A DNA stretch of 48,490 nucleotides, taken from Deltaproteobacteria bacterium. GTDB lineage: Bacteria; Myxococcota_C; UBA6777. Position numbers and translations under genes: made by a program. The stretch spans positions 1-48,490 of the forward strand of contig SBHC01000024.1 in the NCBI GenBank assembly GCA_006226375.1, written 5' to 3'. Below the pieces are notes generated by a model. That model was not told where the DNA came from. It made no database searches and worked only from the letters and a program-made list of their open reading frames with translations. Shown one piece after another: positions 36,907-46,232 of this stretch. Positions within the stretch are counted from its first letter, which is position 1, and each line of letters begins with the position of its first letter.

Positions 36907-39234
36907 TCAGTGTATACAAACTTGGGTAGAACTTGAGACAGGGGTACAAACGCCGGGATATTCGGTACAATCGTTGTTCGCCTTGCAATCTTGCAGGCAA
37001 ACATTGAGGACGCAGGAGAAACCTTGAGGACAGTCCACAACGCCGGGAGAGCAGAAGGCATGGCACCGGCTGGTTTCGCCCACACAAAGCAAGGAACCTT
37101 TGCAGTCGTTGTACACAGACTGTAACTGGTACGAGGAGCACGTTTCGTACAAGTTACGTGTTTTCTCCACACAGACACCGGACTGACGCACAAGAATCTT
37201 ACACTCTTGCTGACTGGGACACCCTGACGTTCCAGTTCCACAGGCTTGCAAACAAACACCGGATGCCTTGCCCGCTAAGATGATACAATGCGTGCCTTGA
37301 ACACATCCGTTTTGGGCGTCGCAGGTCTGCCCAAGCTTGCGCACGGCTCGCATGCACACGCCAGACTTAAGCGTTGGAGCAGGCGCACACACCCAACCCG
37401 ACGGACACTCTCCTGGCTTGCTGACATCACACTCCTTGGTGCACACGCTGTTGGCGTTGAGTTCCAGGCAAAACCCAGCGCAAAACTTAAGACCTGTGCA
37501 GTTATCCCCAAACGCAACCTTCTTGGCGCAAAAGTTGTTGTGTTTGGGTGCACCTTTGGGTCGCGGTCCTTCCAGGCAGATATGGTTTTGAGGGCATTGA
37601 AACGTCGGACTCAAGTCACACTCACGCGTGCAGAGAGAGTATCCATAGTAGTCCACACACACCAAACCAGGAGCGCAATGTTTGGTGAGATGGTCACAAA
37701 AGTCGCCCTCTTGGATGGTTCCCTGTGTAAGGCAAACCGAAAGAGATGGAGTTCGGGGCAGAGTTTGGCAGATAGCAGTGCCGCAGTTGCCTTGGGTTGG
37801 GTTGCAGAGTTGATGGCAAATCGAACTTGAACCAAAAGGCACACAAGAAAGGCCGCTTCGGCAAGGTGCCGTTGTGTTTCCAAGATTGGTGCTGCAGACT
37901 TCGCCCCGCTGTCGTCGTCGTGGAGCCCGACAGATCTTTCCTTCGGGAAGCGTGTCGCACGTGAACCCCGAGATGCAATCCAGAATGCTGTTGCATGTTG
38001 GAGCGCATATTGCATCAGCCCCGACCTTCACACAAAGCAAACCTTTCTCGCAGGTTAAGGTTGTGCTGTTGCACCGGTCACCGGCCTTTTGTCCAGAGGG
38101 AGGAACACAACGACCTCCCAAGAAATTGGTCACATCCTCCACACAAGACTGACTCGACGGACACCCAGAGTTTCCTTTCTCTCCAAGATGAGGGTCACAG
38201 GCTTGCACACATTTGTTGGTGTCGCAAAACAGGTTCTTTGAACCCTGGCAAGCATCGACCGAATCACACGACTCTCCCTTGGTTCGATTTCCACTCTCCT
38301 GAGCAGGCAAAGGAGAACACAGGTACCGTGGTTTCTCCGCAAACGCTTCTTGCTTTGTGTCGCAAAACATCCCTCGTGGACAGCCTCCAATGACCTGGCT
38401 CCCTGTGTGCAGGTCACATCGGTCTCGGCAGATCTTAACCTTGTTCAACTCTCGACAGATTTGCTCCTTTTCACACTCGGTTGAGCTGCTGGAGAGGACT
38501 GTGCAAGTCTTCCAACAAAAGCCTTGCACACAAACCAATCCTGAAGAGCAAGCATGGTCTTTGGAACAACGCTGAAAAAGACCTCGCCCCAAAGAATGGC
38601 TTTCCTCCACAAGCTCCGGAACGTCAGGCCATTTTTCTGCACCGATGCCGGCATCCGTTTCAGAGAGAAACTCTTCAGGAGAAGACCCAACCTCCCCTTC
38701 ACGACGAGCCTCAGGAGGTGGCTCCAAGGCTCCAGCTTCAGGCTCGGAAATTCGAATGCATCGGCCATACTGTGGCGAGCAGCGGCCTCCTTGCTTGCAG
38801 GCTTCGCTTTGCTGACAGTCTTCGGGTAGATCGGCGACACACAGAAATAGGTTCCGGTTGTAGCTACACAAGCCTTCCTTTCGACAAGAATCTTGGTTCT
38901 TGCAGTAAGTCGCGGTCAAGGCGACGCACTCACCCGTGCGTACGATACAAAACCCGCTCTGTTGACACACCTCTGAGTGACGACAGTCTTCGTCCGTCAG
39001 CACCACACACTTGTTGTTTTGAAGGCTACACATCCCCAGCGTTCGACACTGCCGACTCTGTCGACAATGGGAGGCTTGCTCTGCCACACATCTTCCATTG
39101 TTGTAAGCGCACAAACCAGAGCGTTTGCATCCTTCACTTCGCCCACAGGGAGTGGAGCTATTGGTAGAGCAAGAGAAGCCTAGACCCGCCCCCAAACCAA
39201 CCCAACAAAAAAGAAAGACAAGACGACGAATCAT
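36907..39234 (-). CDS. Cys-rich lipoprotein, five four-Cys modules plus other Cys-rich domains
   Basis: 775 residues. ATG 39234 overlaps the stop of the upstream gene as ATGA and has AAAGG nine bases upstream; a GTG three codons earlier is less likely. A hydrophobic signal segment ends near F-S-C. Five four-Cys modules of the operon type (C-x2-S-x2-C-x3-G-x-C) cover residues about 30-165, then an acidic Pro/Glu linker, then about 550 residues with a looser pattern (G-x-x-C-x7-C-x2-G-L-x-C-V ... C), which recalls Cys-rich secreted proteins of Myxococcota. It shares the module with both operon partners, so the three probably assemble or act together. Function unknown. Confidence 0.75.
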   Translation of the reverse strand: MIRRLVFLFCWVGLGAGLGFSCSTNSSTPCGRSEGCKRSGLCAYNNGRCVAEQASHCRQSRQCRTLGMCSLQNNKCVVLTDEDCRHSEVCQQSGFCIVRTGECVALTATYCKNQDSCRKEGLCSYNRNLFLCVADLPEDCQQSEACKQGGRCSPQYGRCIRISEPEAGALEPPPEARREGEVGSSPEEFLSETDAGIGAEKWPDVPELVEESHSLGRGLFQRCSKDHACSSGLVCVQGFCWKTCTVLSSSSTECEKEQICRELNKVKICRDRCDLHTGSQVIGGCPRGMFCDTKQEAFAEKPRYLCSPLPAQESGNRTKGESCDSVDACQGSKNLFCDTNKCVQACDPHLGEKGNSGCPSSQSCVEDVTNFLGGRCVPPSGQKAGDRCNSTTLTCEKGLLCVKVGADAICAPTCNSILDCISGFTCDTLPEGKICRAPRRRQRGEVCSTNLGNTTAPCRSGLSCVPFGSSSICHQLCNPTQGNCGTAICQTLPRTPSLSVCLTQGTIQEGDFCDHLTKHCAPGLVCVDYYGYSLCTRECDLSPTFQCPQNHICLEGPRPKGAPKHNNFCAKKVAFGDNCTGLKFCAGFCLELNANSVCTKECDVSKPGECPSGWVCAPAPTLKSGVCMRAVRKLGQTCDAQNGCVQGTHCIILAGKASGVCLQACGTGTSGCPSQQECKILVRQSGVCVEKTRNLYETCSSYQLQSVYNDCKGSLLCVGETSRCHAFCSPGVVDCPQGFSCVLNVCLQDCKANNDCTEYPGVCTPVSSSTQVCIH

Positions 39235-40499
39235 TCGATGCACCTTTCAAGAAGAAAGCGGCATCGACCTTGAGATTGGCAGGCGAGGCTTTGCAAGCAG
39301 TCATCTTGAGACCCGACAACGCAAAGAAGCTCTCGCAGCGTGCAGGCTCCTTCAATCTTGCAACCTTCACTCTGTTTGCAGGTGACACACTGGTTGTTTC
39401 GCGGAGTACAGCGTCCCTTCTGGGTACAAGCCGTGCTTTGTTGACAGTGAGAAGCGTGCGTTGCACCACAGGCGTCACCCGTCCACTGGCAAAGTCCCTC
39501 ACCAGCGCACTCTGGTGTGCTATGACAGGCACGACAGCGCCCACGAACAGCCCGACAACGTTGTTCTTGCACACAAACATCTGTCTGTTTGCAGTCTACT
39601 CCATCTGCAAGCACACAACCTTCCGCAGCTTTCGAGCACAAACCTTCTCGGCGGCAATTTTCACTCTGTTGACAATCGCTGTCTGAACCAGGAACACAAA
39701 CCTGTGCACCTTGGGTGCAACGCCCCTCTCGTTTGCAAGCTTCGCTGGCTCGGCAGTCTGCATCGGAGGAGACAACGCATTCGTCCCCACGAGTCAGGCA
39801 CTTCCCTTGCAGCAGACAAGGAGGCTTGGCGCGGCAGGAGTCGTCCACCACACACACGCCGTTTTCAGCCTTGCAGCGGCCGTCCACAAGACACGTCGAG
39901 CTGGCAATGCAGTCATTGTTCTCTGTGGCGAGGCAGGGTCGGTCCACATCATTGGTGTTTGTGCATTGCCCCAACATTTTGCACAAGAGACTGTTGGCAC
40001 AATCGAGAGGAACACACTGGTTGTTCTCGACATCTGCAAAGCAAAAGTTCTTCTGTTGGCAGACCTGACTTCGACCGCAATCGGCATCCGAACCGACAAC
40101 ACACGCCTTCGCCTTTTTGTTGGCGTAACAACGACCTTCCACCTGACAAGCCAGAGTATCCCGACAAAATTCATGGGTCAGTTCAATGCATTCTTCTTCA
40201 AAGGCGACGCACTTCTTTTGGGTCTGGCACACTTCGGACACAGCACAATCTTCGCTTGAAGCAGCCAGACAACGGCCTTGTGATGCGGTGCATTCGCCGC
40301 GAACTCCACAGGCTCTGCTGTAGAGGCAGTCTTGGTCGCTAGCGACAACACATCGACCTTCCGAAAGCGTGCATTGGCCATCACGCCGGCATGCCTCTGT
40401 TTCTTTGCAGTCGTTGGGAGACAACCCGCCGCACGCGGAGAACACCATGACAATCACCAAAGATGGCATCACACCAAAGATGAACTGTCGGATGAGCAT
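39231..40499 (-). CDS. Lipoprotein built of about 15 four-Cys modules
   Basis: 422 residues, first gene of the three-gene operon. The signal peptide ends in V-F-S-A-C (Cys23), a good lipobox. The mature part is almost nothing but modules of about 27 residues, D-C-x2-S-x2-C-x3-G-x-C ... C-V-V-x-S-D, ending in C-I-E without any other domain. ATG 40499 has GAGAGGAG upstream, and a sigma70 promoter at 40583-40610 fits a leader of about 75 bases. The stop overlaps the next start (ATGA), which suggests coupled translation. Function unknown; likely a short surface form of the same structure as the giant third gene. Confidence 0.8.
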   Translation of the reverse strand: MLIRQFIFGVMPSLVIVMVFSACGGLSPNDCKETEACRRDGQCTLSEGRCVVASDQDCLYSRACGVRGECTASQGRCLAASSEDCAVSEVCQTQKKCVAFEEECIELTHEFCRDTLACQVEGRCYANKKAKACVVGSDADCGRSQVCQQKNFCFADVENNQCVPLDCANSLLCKMLGQCTNTNDVDRPCLATENNDCIASSTCLVDGRCKAENGVCVVDDSCRAKPPCLLQGKCLTRGDECVVSSDADCRASEACKREGRCTQGAQVCVPGSDSDCQQSENCRREGLCSKAAEGCVLADGVDCKQTDVCVQEQRCRAVRGRCRACHSTPECAGEGLCQWTGDACGATHASHCQQSTACTQKGRCTPRNNQCVTCKQSEGCKIEGACTLRELLCVVGSQDDCLQSLACQSQGRCRFLLERCIE

Positions 40500-40582
40500 C
40501 TCCCATGCTCCTCTCTGCTTGGGCTACCTAGTAGGTCACAACGTCTCCCTCGACCCACCAACGACTGTCAGGAAGTGAAGAC

Positions 40583-40610
40583 ATTATACTTCATACGCTG
40601 AGATTCTCAA
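40583..40610 (-). promoter_or_regulatory. Sigma70-type promoter of the four-Cys operon
   Basis: On the minus strand TTGAGA (40610-40605), a 16-base spacer and TATAAT (40588-40583) match the consensus in 11 of 12 bases. It lies about 85 bases before ATG 40499 and reads into the operon. Confidence 0.65.
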
Positions 40611-40733
40611 CGACAGAGTTTTTCCCACCCCCTCGTTTCAAAAATGATGAACGCAAGTAGAGAAAGAGAGGAGAAGTCTTTTGAGCGATCTGTGCATCGT
40701 TTGCCAATCGCCTGTCTCTATAGAGGTGCCGAG

Positions 40734-40762
40734 GCCTCGCGGTACAAGCAACAAGCCTCGCG
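40734..40762 (+). promoter_or_regulatory. Direct repeat GCCTCGCG spaced by 21 bases before the stress protein
   Basis: GCCTCGCG occurs at 40734-40741 and 40755-40762, exactly two helical turns apart and 30-58 bases before ATG 40792. Such spacing suits binding of a dimeric regulator on one face of the DNA. No clear promoter was read nearby. Confidence 0.3.
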
Positions 40763-40791
40763 TGTAACCCAAGCTAGGGAGAGAACCAGCC

Positions 40792-41334
40792 ATGAACGTG
40801 AAGAATATACTTGTCCCCGTCGACTTTTCGGTCTGTTCATTTCTCTTGGCAGAGGAGGTCGCCTCCCTGGCCAAGGCCCTGGGATCCGATGTCACCTTTC
40901 TCCATGTGATGGAAGTTCCGGCTGGACTCCAAGCCGACACCAAGATCCACGTAGACGGCCAGGAAGAAAGCGTGAACTTGGTCGATTACCTAACCAAGGA
41001 AGCCAAAGGGTACCAACAGAGCTACCTTACACATACACGCGCCCAAGGTGTAGAAGCCTCGTTTGCGCTGAAACATGGCTCGATTGTCGAGAGCATCCTG
41101 GGAACAGCAGAGGAACTCAACGCAGACATGATTGTCATGGGAACTCACGGGCGCCAAGGTTTCTCGCGGTTGATGCTAGGCAGCGTCGCCGAAAGCGTTC
41201 TGCGTCAAGCGACCATCCCCGTGATGACGCTTCGTTCGCTGCACAAACCAACGTGTGACGCCATGAGTTGCGCCACCTGTACCTCAGGCTTTACCAGCGC
41301 AGAGCGTCAAGCATCTGCCGAGTTGTCGGGCTAA
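40792..41334 (+). CDS. Universal stress protein, UspA family
   Basis: 180 residues. N-terminal I-L-V-P-V-D-F-S and the ATP-binding signature G-T-H-G-R-Q-G-F-S-R-L-M-L-G-S (G-x2-G-x9-G-S) are typical of nucleotide-binding Usp proteins, which act in the cytoplasm in stress, starvation and oxygen limitation. After the usual domain end (P-V-M-T-L-R) there is an extra tail of about 30 residues containing C-D-A-M-S-C-A-T-C, three cysteines close together that could bind metal or sense redox state. AGGGAG precedes ATG 40792. Divergent from the four-Cys operon. Confidence 0.9.
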   Translation: MNVKNILVPVDFSVCSFLLAEEVASLAKALGSDVTFLHVMEVPAGLQADTKIHVDGQEESVNLVDYLTKEAKGYQQSYLTHTRAQGVEASFALKHGSIVESILGTAEELNADMIVMGTHGRQGFSRLMLGSVAESVLRQATIPVMTLRSLHKPTCDAMSCATCTSGFTSAERQASAELSG

Positions 41335-41439
41335 GAGAGAGGAACATCAAGCCAATGGACAGGTAGAATGCGGGATGGAAGAGATTGGAACGTTGTGTTA
41401 TCGGAGGATTTCTCGGGAAGAAAAGAAGGCAGGTAGGAA

Positions 41440-44397
41440 TTACCAGGAGATGACGATCTTGCCGTGGCCGGAGTTTACGCCAGCCTGGTTGGTTGGGTTG
41501 GTTCCGATGTTGTAGGAGCCACCACCACCTCCACCGACTCGGTAGAGTCCTCCACCGCCGCCAGTGTAACCGCCGCCGCCGCCGCCGCCGTGGAAGGAAG
41601 CTCCCGCGCCACCAAAGCCGCCAAAGCCGGTATAACGTGTCGTCCCTCCAGCTCCGCCTTGCTTCTTACCACCAGTCGCCCAGTTGTTGCTTTGACCGTC
41701 AGCGTTCCAACCGCCACCGCCTGCGCCGGTACCGCCGCCTCCGCCGTTGTCTGTTCTTCCACCGCCGCCAATGGGAGTCGTTCCATAGCCACCGCCGACG
41801 GCGCTGGTCGTTGCGCTACCACCTGAGCCTGCATTCTGTTGGTAGGAAGTACCACCTCCACCACCAGCAATCACAAGAGGAGTAGGACCTGTGTTTCGGT
41901 AGACAAAGGAGCCACCACCGCCACCCCCACCGTGTGTGGTGTTGCTCAACGATGCGTCTCCACCTTTCCCACCGACAATGACTGTGAGGGCTTCACCGGG
42001 TGTGACCGTCACGGTCCCTTTGATGTAGGCACCTTTTCCACCTTGGGTTGTACCCTTGGCGCCGCCTTGAGCACCCCAGGCCTGAATCGTAATCGAGCGG
42101 GCACAGTTGGGAACCGTAAAGGTTTGTTTGGCTCCTGTGTACGAGAATGTCATGGTTCCAGGCACACAGTTCAAGCACTGACCGTTTTGACAGACGGTGT
42201 TGCAGACATTTCCGCAGCCACCGCAGTTTTGAAGACTGCTCAGGATATCAACGCAAGAGCCATTGCAGAACGACTTGCCTGAAGGACATGAACACGAACC
42301 GCTCTGACAAGAACGGCCACCGGTGCAAGCTGTACCGCATGAACCGCAGTTGTTGTTGTCGTTCTGCAAGTTGACACACACACTGTTGCAAAGGCTTTGA
42401 CCGCCGGTACAAACTCGCGTGCAAGCTCCCGATTGACACGAGAACCCAGAAGCACACTTGGCGCCACACGAGCCGCAATTTGTGGCGTCTGTGTTGGGAT
42501 CGACGCAGCGACCGTTGCACGCCAAGAACCCAGGCTGACAGCTCAAAGAGCATTGGCCTTGCGTACAAATTTGCCCTGCAGTGCAAGCATTGCCACAAGC
42601 ACCACAGTGGGACCGGTCGTTCATTGTGTTGACACAGTTTCCACTGCACAAGGAAATCCCCTGCGGACAAGAACATGTACCGTTCACACAGTTGGTGCCG
42701 CCGCTGCATTGGTTGCCGCAGGAGCCGCAGTTCAGGTTGTCTGTCTTTGTGTTGACACAGCCACCATTGCAAACCGTGGGTGTCGCTTGTGGACAAGCCA
42801 GCTTGCACGTTCCATTCGAACAAATGGAGCCAACCTGACAAACATTACCGCAAGCACCGCAGTTTTGGGTGTCGGTTTGAACGCTGGTGCACTTCTTGTT
42901 GCAGAGAGCCTCTCCTTGAGGACAGACACATTGTCCGTTTGTACAATACGTACCGCCCGTACAAGCGTTACCACAGCTGCCGCAGTGGGCGCTGTTCGAC
43001 TGCGTATCGACGCAACCACCGCCGCAAATGGTGGGCGTGGACGGCAAGCACGATGCCTTGCAAGAACCCAGCGCACAAAGCTGGTTGGTGGGACAGGCTT
43101 TGGAACAAGCGCCACAGTGAGCAGCGTTGCTGTTCAGATCCACACAAGCACCACCGCACAGCGTAAGCCCCGTTGGACACTTGCAAGCGCCCTGACTGCA
43201 CTGTTGAAGGCCAGTGCAAGCGGTGCCACACGTTCCACAGTTTGCGCGATCGGTTTGAACGTCTACACACTTTCCGCCGCAAGAGGTTTGCCCTGTTGGA
43301 CAAGAAACTTCGCATGCCCCTTTCGTACAAACTTCGCCAGCGTTGCAAACAACGCCACACTTTCCGCAGTTTCCACGATCGGTCTGAATATCAACACAGA
43401 GTCCCTTGCACAAGGTTTGACTGGCAGGACAGGAGACCACACAGCTTCCAGCGTCACAGACCTCTCCAGAGGGGCAGGCGTTGTCACATTTTCCGCAGTG
43501 AAGTCGGTCCACCTTGAGATTGGCACAGCTTCCTGAACACGCTGTTTGCCCTGCAGGACAACTCAAGGTGCAAGAGCCATCACCACACAGTTCACCGTCT
43601 TTGCATGCAGTGTCACACTTCCCGCAGTGCTTGCGGTTGTTCTTCAGATTGACACACTCACCGTTGCAATCGGTGAATCCTTGGGGGCAAGTTGCCTTAA
43701 CACAGGCCCCGTTGTTGCAATACTCATCACGATTGCAAGAGCCTGCCGTGTTGCTCCATTCGAAGCAGCCTTTTTCGTTGCGTTCGCACTTCTTAAATGT
43801 ACCTGGAATGGTGTTCACATCACTGGTGCACTGAATATCTTTGTCCTTGCATTCGGGAGGCTCTGGACAATCCGGTACGCACTTTTCTTCCACACACTTC
43901 TCGCCGCTTTTGCATACGACAAAGTCTTTGCACTCACCCCAAGAGCTATTTCCTTTGCAGATTTGGGTTCCTTTTTGGCAAACATTTTGACCTTCTGGCG
44001 CGCAAGCTTGCGTTTGGTTCGCTCGACACACTTGGCAAGTGTTCCCAACACACGAAGGACGATCCGGGCTGGTACAATGGCTATCGTTCAAGCATTCCAC
44101 ACAGCCAGCAACCCCAGCACAATGTTGACCCACGGGGCAGTCTTTCTCGCTTCCGCAGATGCATTTGTGATCCTGTGTGCACTTTTTGGTAGGGCTACTT
44201 TGGCTTTGACAGTGTTCGTCTTTCAAGCAAGTAGCGCACTTTCCTCGATTCCCTTCCTGCAAACAACGCTCAGGGCAGTTTTCACACCCAGGCACCGAAA
44301 CCTGAACTTCACCACTGCACCCGATGGCAAGTAACATCAACAATCCAAGACTCGCAACAACACTGCGAGGAAAGATCCACATCCAAGTCGTTCTCAT
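41440..44397 (-). CDS. Lipoprotein: 12 eight-Cys repeats plus glycine-rich C-terminal domain
   Basis: 985 residues. ATG 44397 has AAGGA seven bases upstream; the signal peptide ends in L-A-I-G-C, a good lipobox. Residues about 35-235 are Cys-rich with non-repeated spacing. Twelve units of 41-44 residues follow (about 237-743), the same H-C-G-x-C type as in the 28-repeat gene. The end, about 240 residues, starts with F-T-V-P and I-T-I-Q-A-W-G-A-Q-G-G, then long glycine runs (G-G-G-G-G-G-G-S-F) and closes with G-K-I-V-I-S-W, the pattern of the glycine-rich domain also found next to animal ALK/LTK receptors (Gly_rich, PF12810-like). Here the stalk carries a glycine-rich cap, whereas the other stalk carries a cytochrome-like domain. 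Confidence 0.85.
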   Translation of the reverse strand: MRTTWMWIFPRSVVASLGLLMLLAIGCSGEVQVSVPGCENCPERCLQEGNRGKCATCLKDEHCQSQSSPTKKCTQDHKCICGSEKDCPVGQHCAGVAGCVECLNDSHCTSPDRPSCVGNTCQVCRANQTQACAPEGQNVCQKGTQICKGNSSWGECKDFVVCKSGEKCVEEKCVPDCPEPPECKDKDIQCTSDVNTIPGTFKKCERNEKGCFEWSNTAGSCNRDEYCNNGACVKATCPQGFTDCNGECVNLKNNRKHCGKCDTACKDGELCGDGSCTLSCPAGQTACSGSCANLKVDRLHCGKCDNACPSGEVCDAGSCVVSCPASQTLCKGLCVDIQTDRGNCGKCGVVCNAGEVCTKGACEVSCPTGQTSCGGKCVDVQTDRANCGTCGTACTGLQQCSQGACKCPTGLTLCGGACVDLNSNAAHCGACSKACPTNQLCALGSCKASCLPSTPTICGGGCVDTQSNSAHCGSCGNACTGGTYCTNGQCVCPQGEALCNKKCTSVQTDTQNCGACGNVCQVGSICSNGTCKLACPQATPTVCNGGCVNTKTDNLNCGSCGNQCSGGTNCVNGTCSCPQGISLCSGNCVNTMNDRSHCGACGNACTAGQICTQGQCSLSCQPGFLACNGRCVDPNTDATNCGSCGAKCASGFSCQSGACTRVCTGGQSLCNSVCVNLQNDNNNCGSCGTACTGGRSCQSGSCSCPSGKSFCNGSCVDILSSLQNCGGCGNVCNTVCQNGQCLNCVPGTMTFSYTGAKQTFTVPNCARSITIQAWGAQGGAKGTTQGGKGAYIKGTVTVTPGEALTVIVGGKGGDASLSNTTHGGGGGGGSFVYRNTGPTPLVIAGGGGGTSYQQNAGSGGSATTSAVGGGYGTTPIGGGGRTDNGGGGGTGAGGGGWNADGQSNNWATGGKKQGGAGGTTRYTGFGGFGGAGASFHGGGGGGGYTGGGGGLYRVGGGGGGSYNIGTNPTNQAGVNSGHGKIVISW
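42169..43689 (-). repeat. 12 tandem eight-Cys units
   Basis: In-frame repeats of 123-132 bases in the lipoprotein gene; several have a two-residue spacer such as L-S or V-S before the next Cys. The last unit is shortened by the loss of one segment before C-Q-N-G-Q-C. Confidence 0.85.
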
Positions 44398-44528
44398 ACA
44401 ACATTCCTTAAACAATAGGTTGAATCATTGGAAACACGTTCCATATCGACACCCTAACGAAAATTCGCAAAAAAGACAAGACGACAAAATGTTTTTGGAG
44501 CAGTAACAACACCAAGAACATCAAGAGC

Positions 44529-45119
44529 TTATTCGCTGTCGCTTCTCGACACAGGATACTTGGCCTCAAGGAAGGAAACAGCCTCTTCCACCTTGGGCAG
44601 AAGGTCCATCGGTGGATGGACCACAAACTCTCTATGATGACTGATCCAGAAGGCACCGTAGTAGAAATGAAACCCAAAGGAGGGGGAGCCATCCGCGCCC
44701 GATGGAATGACCCGGATGTTGGACAGTTTGCTACGAAAAAAGAAGTACCGACGAAAGGGGCGAAATCGACCTTCCACGACCAGCCCTGTTGTTGCAATCG
44801 CGACGTCTTTCTCTCCTTCGTTCCATGACGCCAAAACAAGCTCTGGATGTTCTTCAAGAACCTGGAGGTCATACCCTTCCAACTCATCGGACACGCGACC
44901 ACAACGTCGCGCCAGAAACACAAAGCCCAGAAAGAGAACCACAGCCAAAGAAGCATACACAACGGAATGCAGGGTGGTTGAAGAGTATCTTGTGAATGCT
45001 GTCACTCCAAGGAGGAAGGCAGCAGCAAAAAGAACGAAGGCAAGCATCATGAGAAACATCATGACGAATAGCTTGTAGATACGCATAGCATGGGTAGAGG
45101 GAGATGGATCCGCGACCAT
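44529..45119 (-). CDS. Small membrane protein of unknown function
   Basis: 196 residues from ATG 45119, chosen because GGAG is found upstream and the further 41 codons look non-coding. Two hydrophobic helices (about 14-40 and 50-70; L-F-V-M-M-F-L-M-M-L-A-F) are followed by a soluble part with strand-rich sequence (F-R-P-F-R-R-Y-F-F-F, F-G-F-H-F-Y-Y-G-A-F-W) that resembles a PH-like or bPH fold only loosely. I do not recognise a family. It stands between the Cys-rich lipoprotein and the divergent aspartate-dehydrogenase-like gene. Confidence 0.6.
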   Translation of the reverse strand: MVADPSPSTHAMRIYKLFVMMFLMMLAFVLFAAAFLLGVTAFTRYSSTTLHSVVYASLAVVLFLGFVFLARRCGRVSDELEGYDLQVLEEHPELVLASWNEGEKDVAIATTGLVVEGRFRPFRRYFFFRSKLSNIRVIPSGADGSPSFGFHFYYGAFWISHHREFVVHPPMDLLPKVEEAVSFLEAKYPVSRSDSE

Positions 45120-45342
45120 CGATTTGCTTCTCCTGGTAGTTGATGAAACGTTTGTAGGAATCTTAGAAGCAAGATACGGAGAGCACGAAGAGACGACAAC
45201 CCCAGCCTTAAATTCCACACAAATTCTTCGTTGACGGTTCATATTCGAGGGTGCTACCCTCCCTGATGCTTTCGCAAGGAAACATCTGATTTCTCAGGAA
45301 GAAAGGTCGCCAGACACGAGCGCAGGCCTCGATTGGAATACA

Positions 45343-46185
45343 ATGCAATCATCAAAAAAGAAAACAAGAGTCGGGATACTAGGCTATGGCAATCTAGGAG
45401 CTTTCCTTCACCAAGCACTGTGCTCCAAGAAGTATACAAAAGATTGGGACGTTGCCTTCGTTTGGAATCGGTCATCCAAGGTTTTGGATGCGAACCTCAT
45501 CGAGGAAGCGCTGCGACTTCCGGAGGGTCCTCTACCTGCAGCGCTTGCATCCTGGCTGTCCGCCAATGAGGTCGATATCATTGTAGAAGCCGCACACCCC
45601 GACATTGTCCGCAGCACATACTCCACAATCCTGGCTCATTCCCGCTATTTTGTAACCTCGTTGACCGCTTTTCCTAACATGACCGAGGCCTACCAGGACG
45701 ACATTGCCCAAGGCAAGCTCATCATTCCGAGCGGTGCAGGTTGGGGGTTTGCCGACATTTCAAAAATGGGCCAACTGGAGCAACTCCACGACATACACAT
45801 TGAGATGTGTTTCCACCCTGACGCGCTGAAGCTACAAGGAGACGCGCTGGAAAAGCTTGCATCCTACCTTTCCCAAGCAGAGGCAACCTCACCTTGTCTC
45901 ATCGCCTCAGGAAGCATCCGTGACCTCGCCAACACCGCGCCCAACAATTGCAACACCATGGTAGGACTCGCGATAGCTTCAGGACAAGACGATGCCTTTG
46001 ACCGTTTCTCTGGAACCCTGTGGACTGACAAGAGTACACACAACCATATCGTAAAGATTCAGGTGAAAGGGCCTGGCGGATTCCTCGTCGAGACCACACG
46101 AACCAACCCAGCCAAAGCAGGAGCTGTAACTGGAAGTATGACGTTCCATAGCTTCCTGGGCGACCTCCTCCGCTCCGCACCCTAA
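45343..46185 (+). CDS. Aspartate dehydrogenase-like NAD(P) enzyme (NadX/ASPDH family)
   Basis: 280 residues. The N-terminal Rossmann loop is V-G-I-L-G-Y-G-N-L-G (residues 10-19). V-E-A-A-H-P-D-I-V and I-P-S-G-A-G-W-G-F-A-D follow, and the C-terminal half has N-N-C-N-T-M, T-H-N-H-I-V-K-I, T-R-T-N-P-A-K-A-G-A-V-T-G-S, a strong match to the ASPDH domain, including the vertebrate protein. These enzymes oxidise L-aspartate to iminoaspartate, a precursor of NAD, or act in reverse. No nad genes are nearby, and the neighbours do not help. ATG 45343 has only a weak GGA site. Possible terminator downstream at 46233. Confidence 0.8.
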   Translation: MQSSKKKTRVGILGYGNLGAFLHQALCSKKYTKDWDVAFVWNRSSKVLDANLIEEALRLPEGPLPAALASWLSANEVDIIVEAAHPDIVRSTYSTILAHSRYFVTSLTAFPNMTEAYQDDIAQGKLIIPSGAGWGFADISKMGQLEQLHDIHIEMCFHPDALKLQGDALEKLASYLSQAEATSPCLIASGSIRDLANTAPNNCNTMVGLAIASGQDDAFDRFSGTLWTDKSTHNHIVKIQVKGPGGFLVETTRTNPAKAGAVTGSMTFHSFLGDLLRSAP

Positions 46186-46232
46186 AAGACAGACCATATC
46201 TCCACTTCCACGCCCGCTCCAACCCTCTGAAT

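Noticed and set aside
36894-37259. Longer N-terminus for the giant four-Cys lipoprotein
   Set aside because: The extra 122 codons only mirror the overlapping upstream gene in another frame; ATG 36893 has a ribosome site and a signal peptide directly after it.
42397-43536. Long open frame on the + strand opposite the 12-repeat gene
   Set aside because: Cysteine-rich repeats with a periodic codon pattern leave the opposite strand open; the protein is an Ala/Thr-rich artefact. The same holds for frames at 14166-14753, 16710-17573 and 32967-33557.
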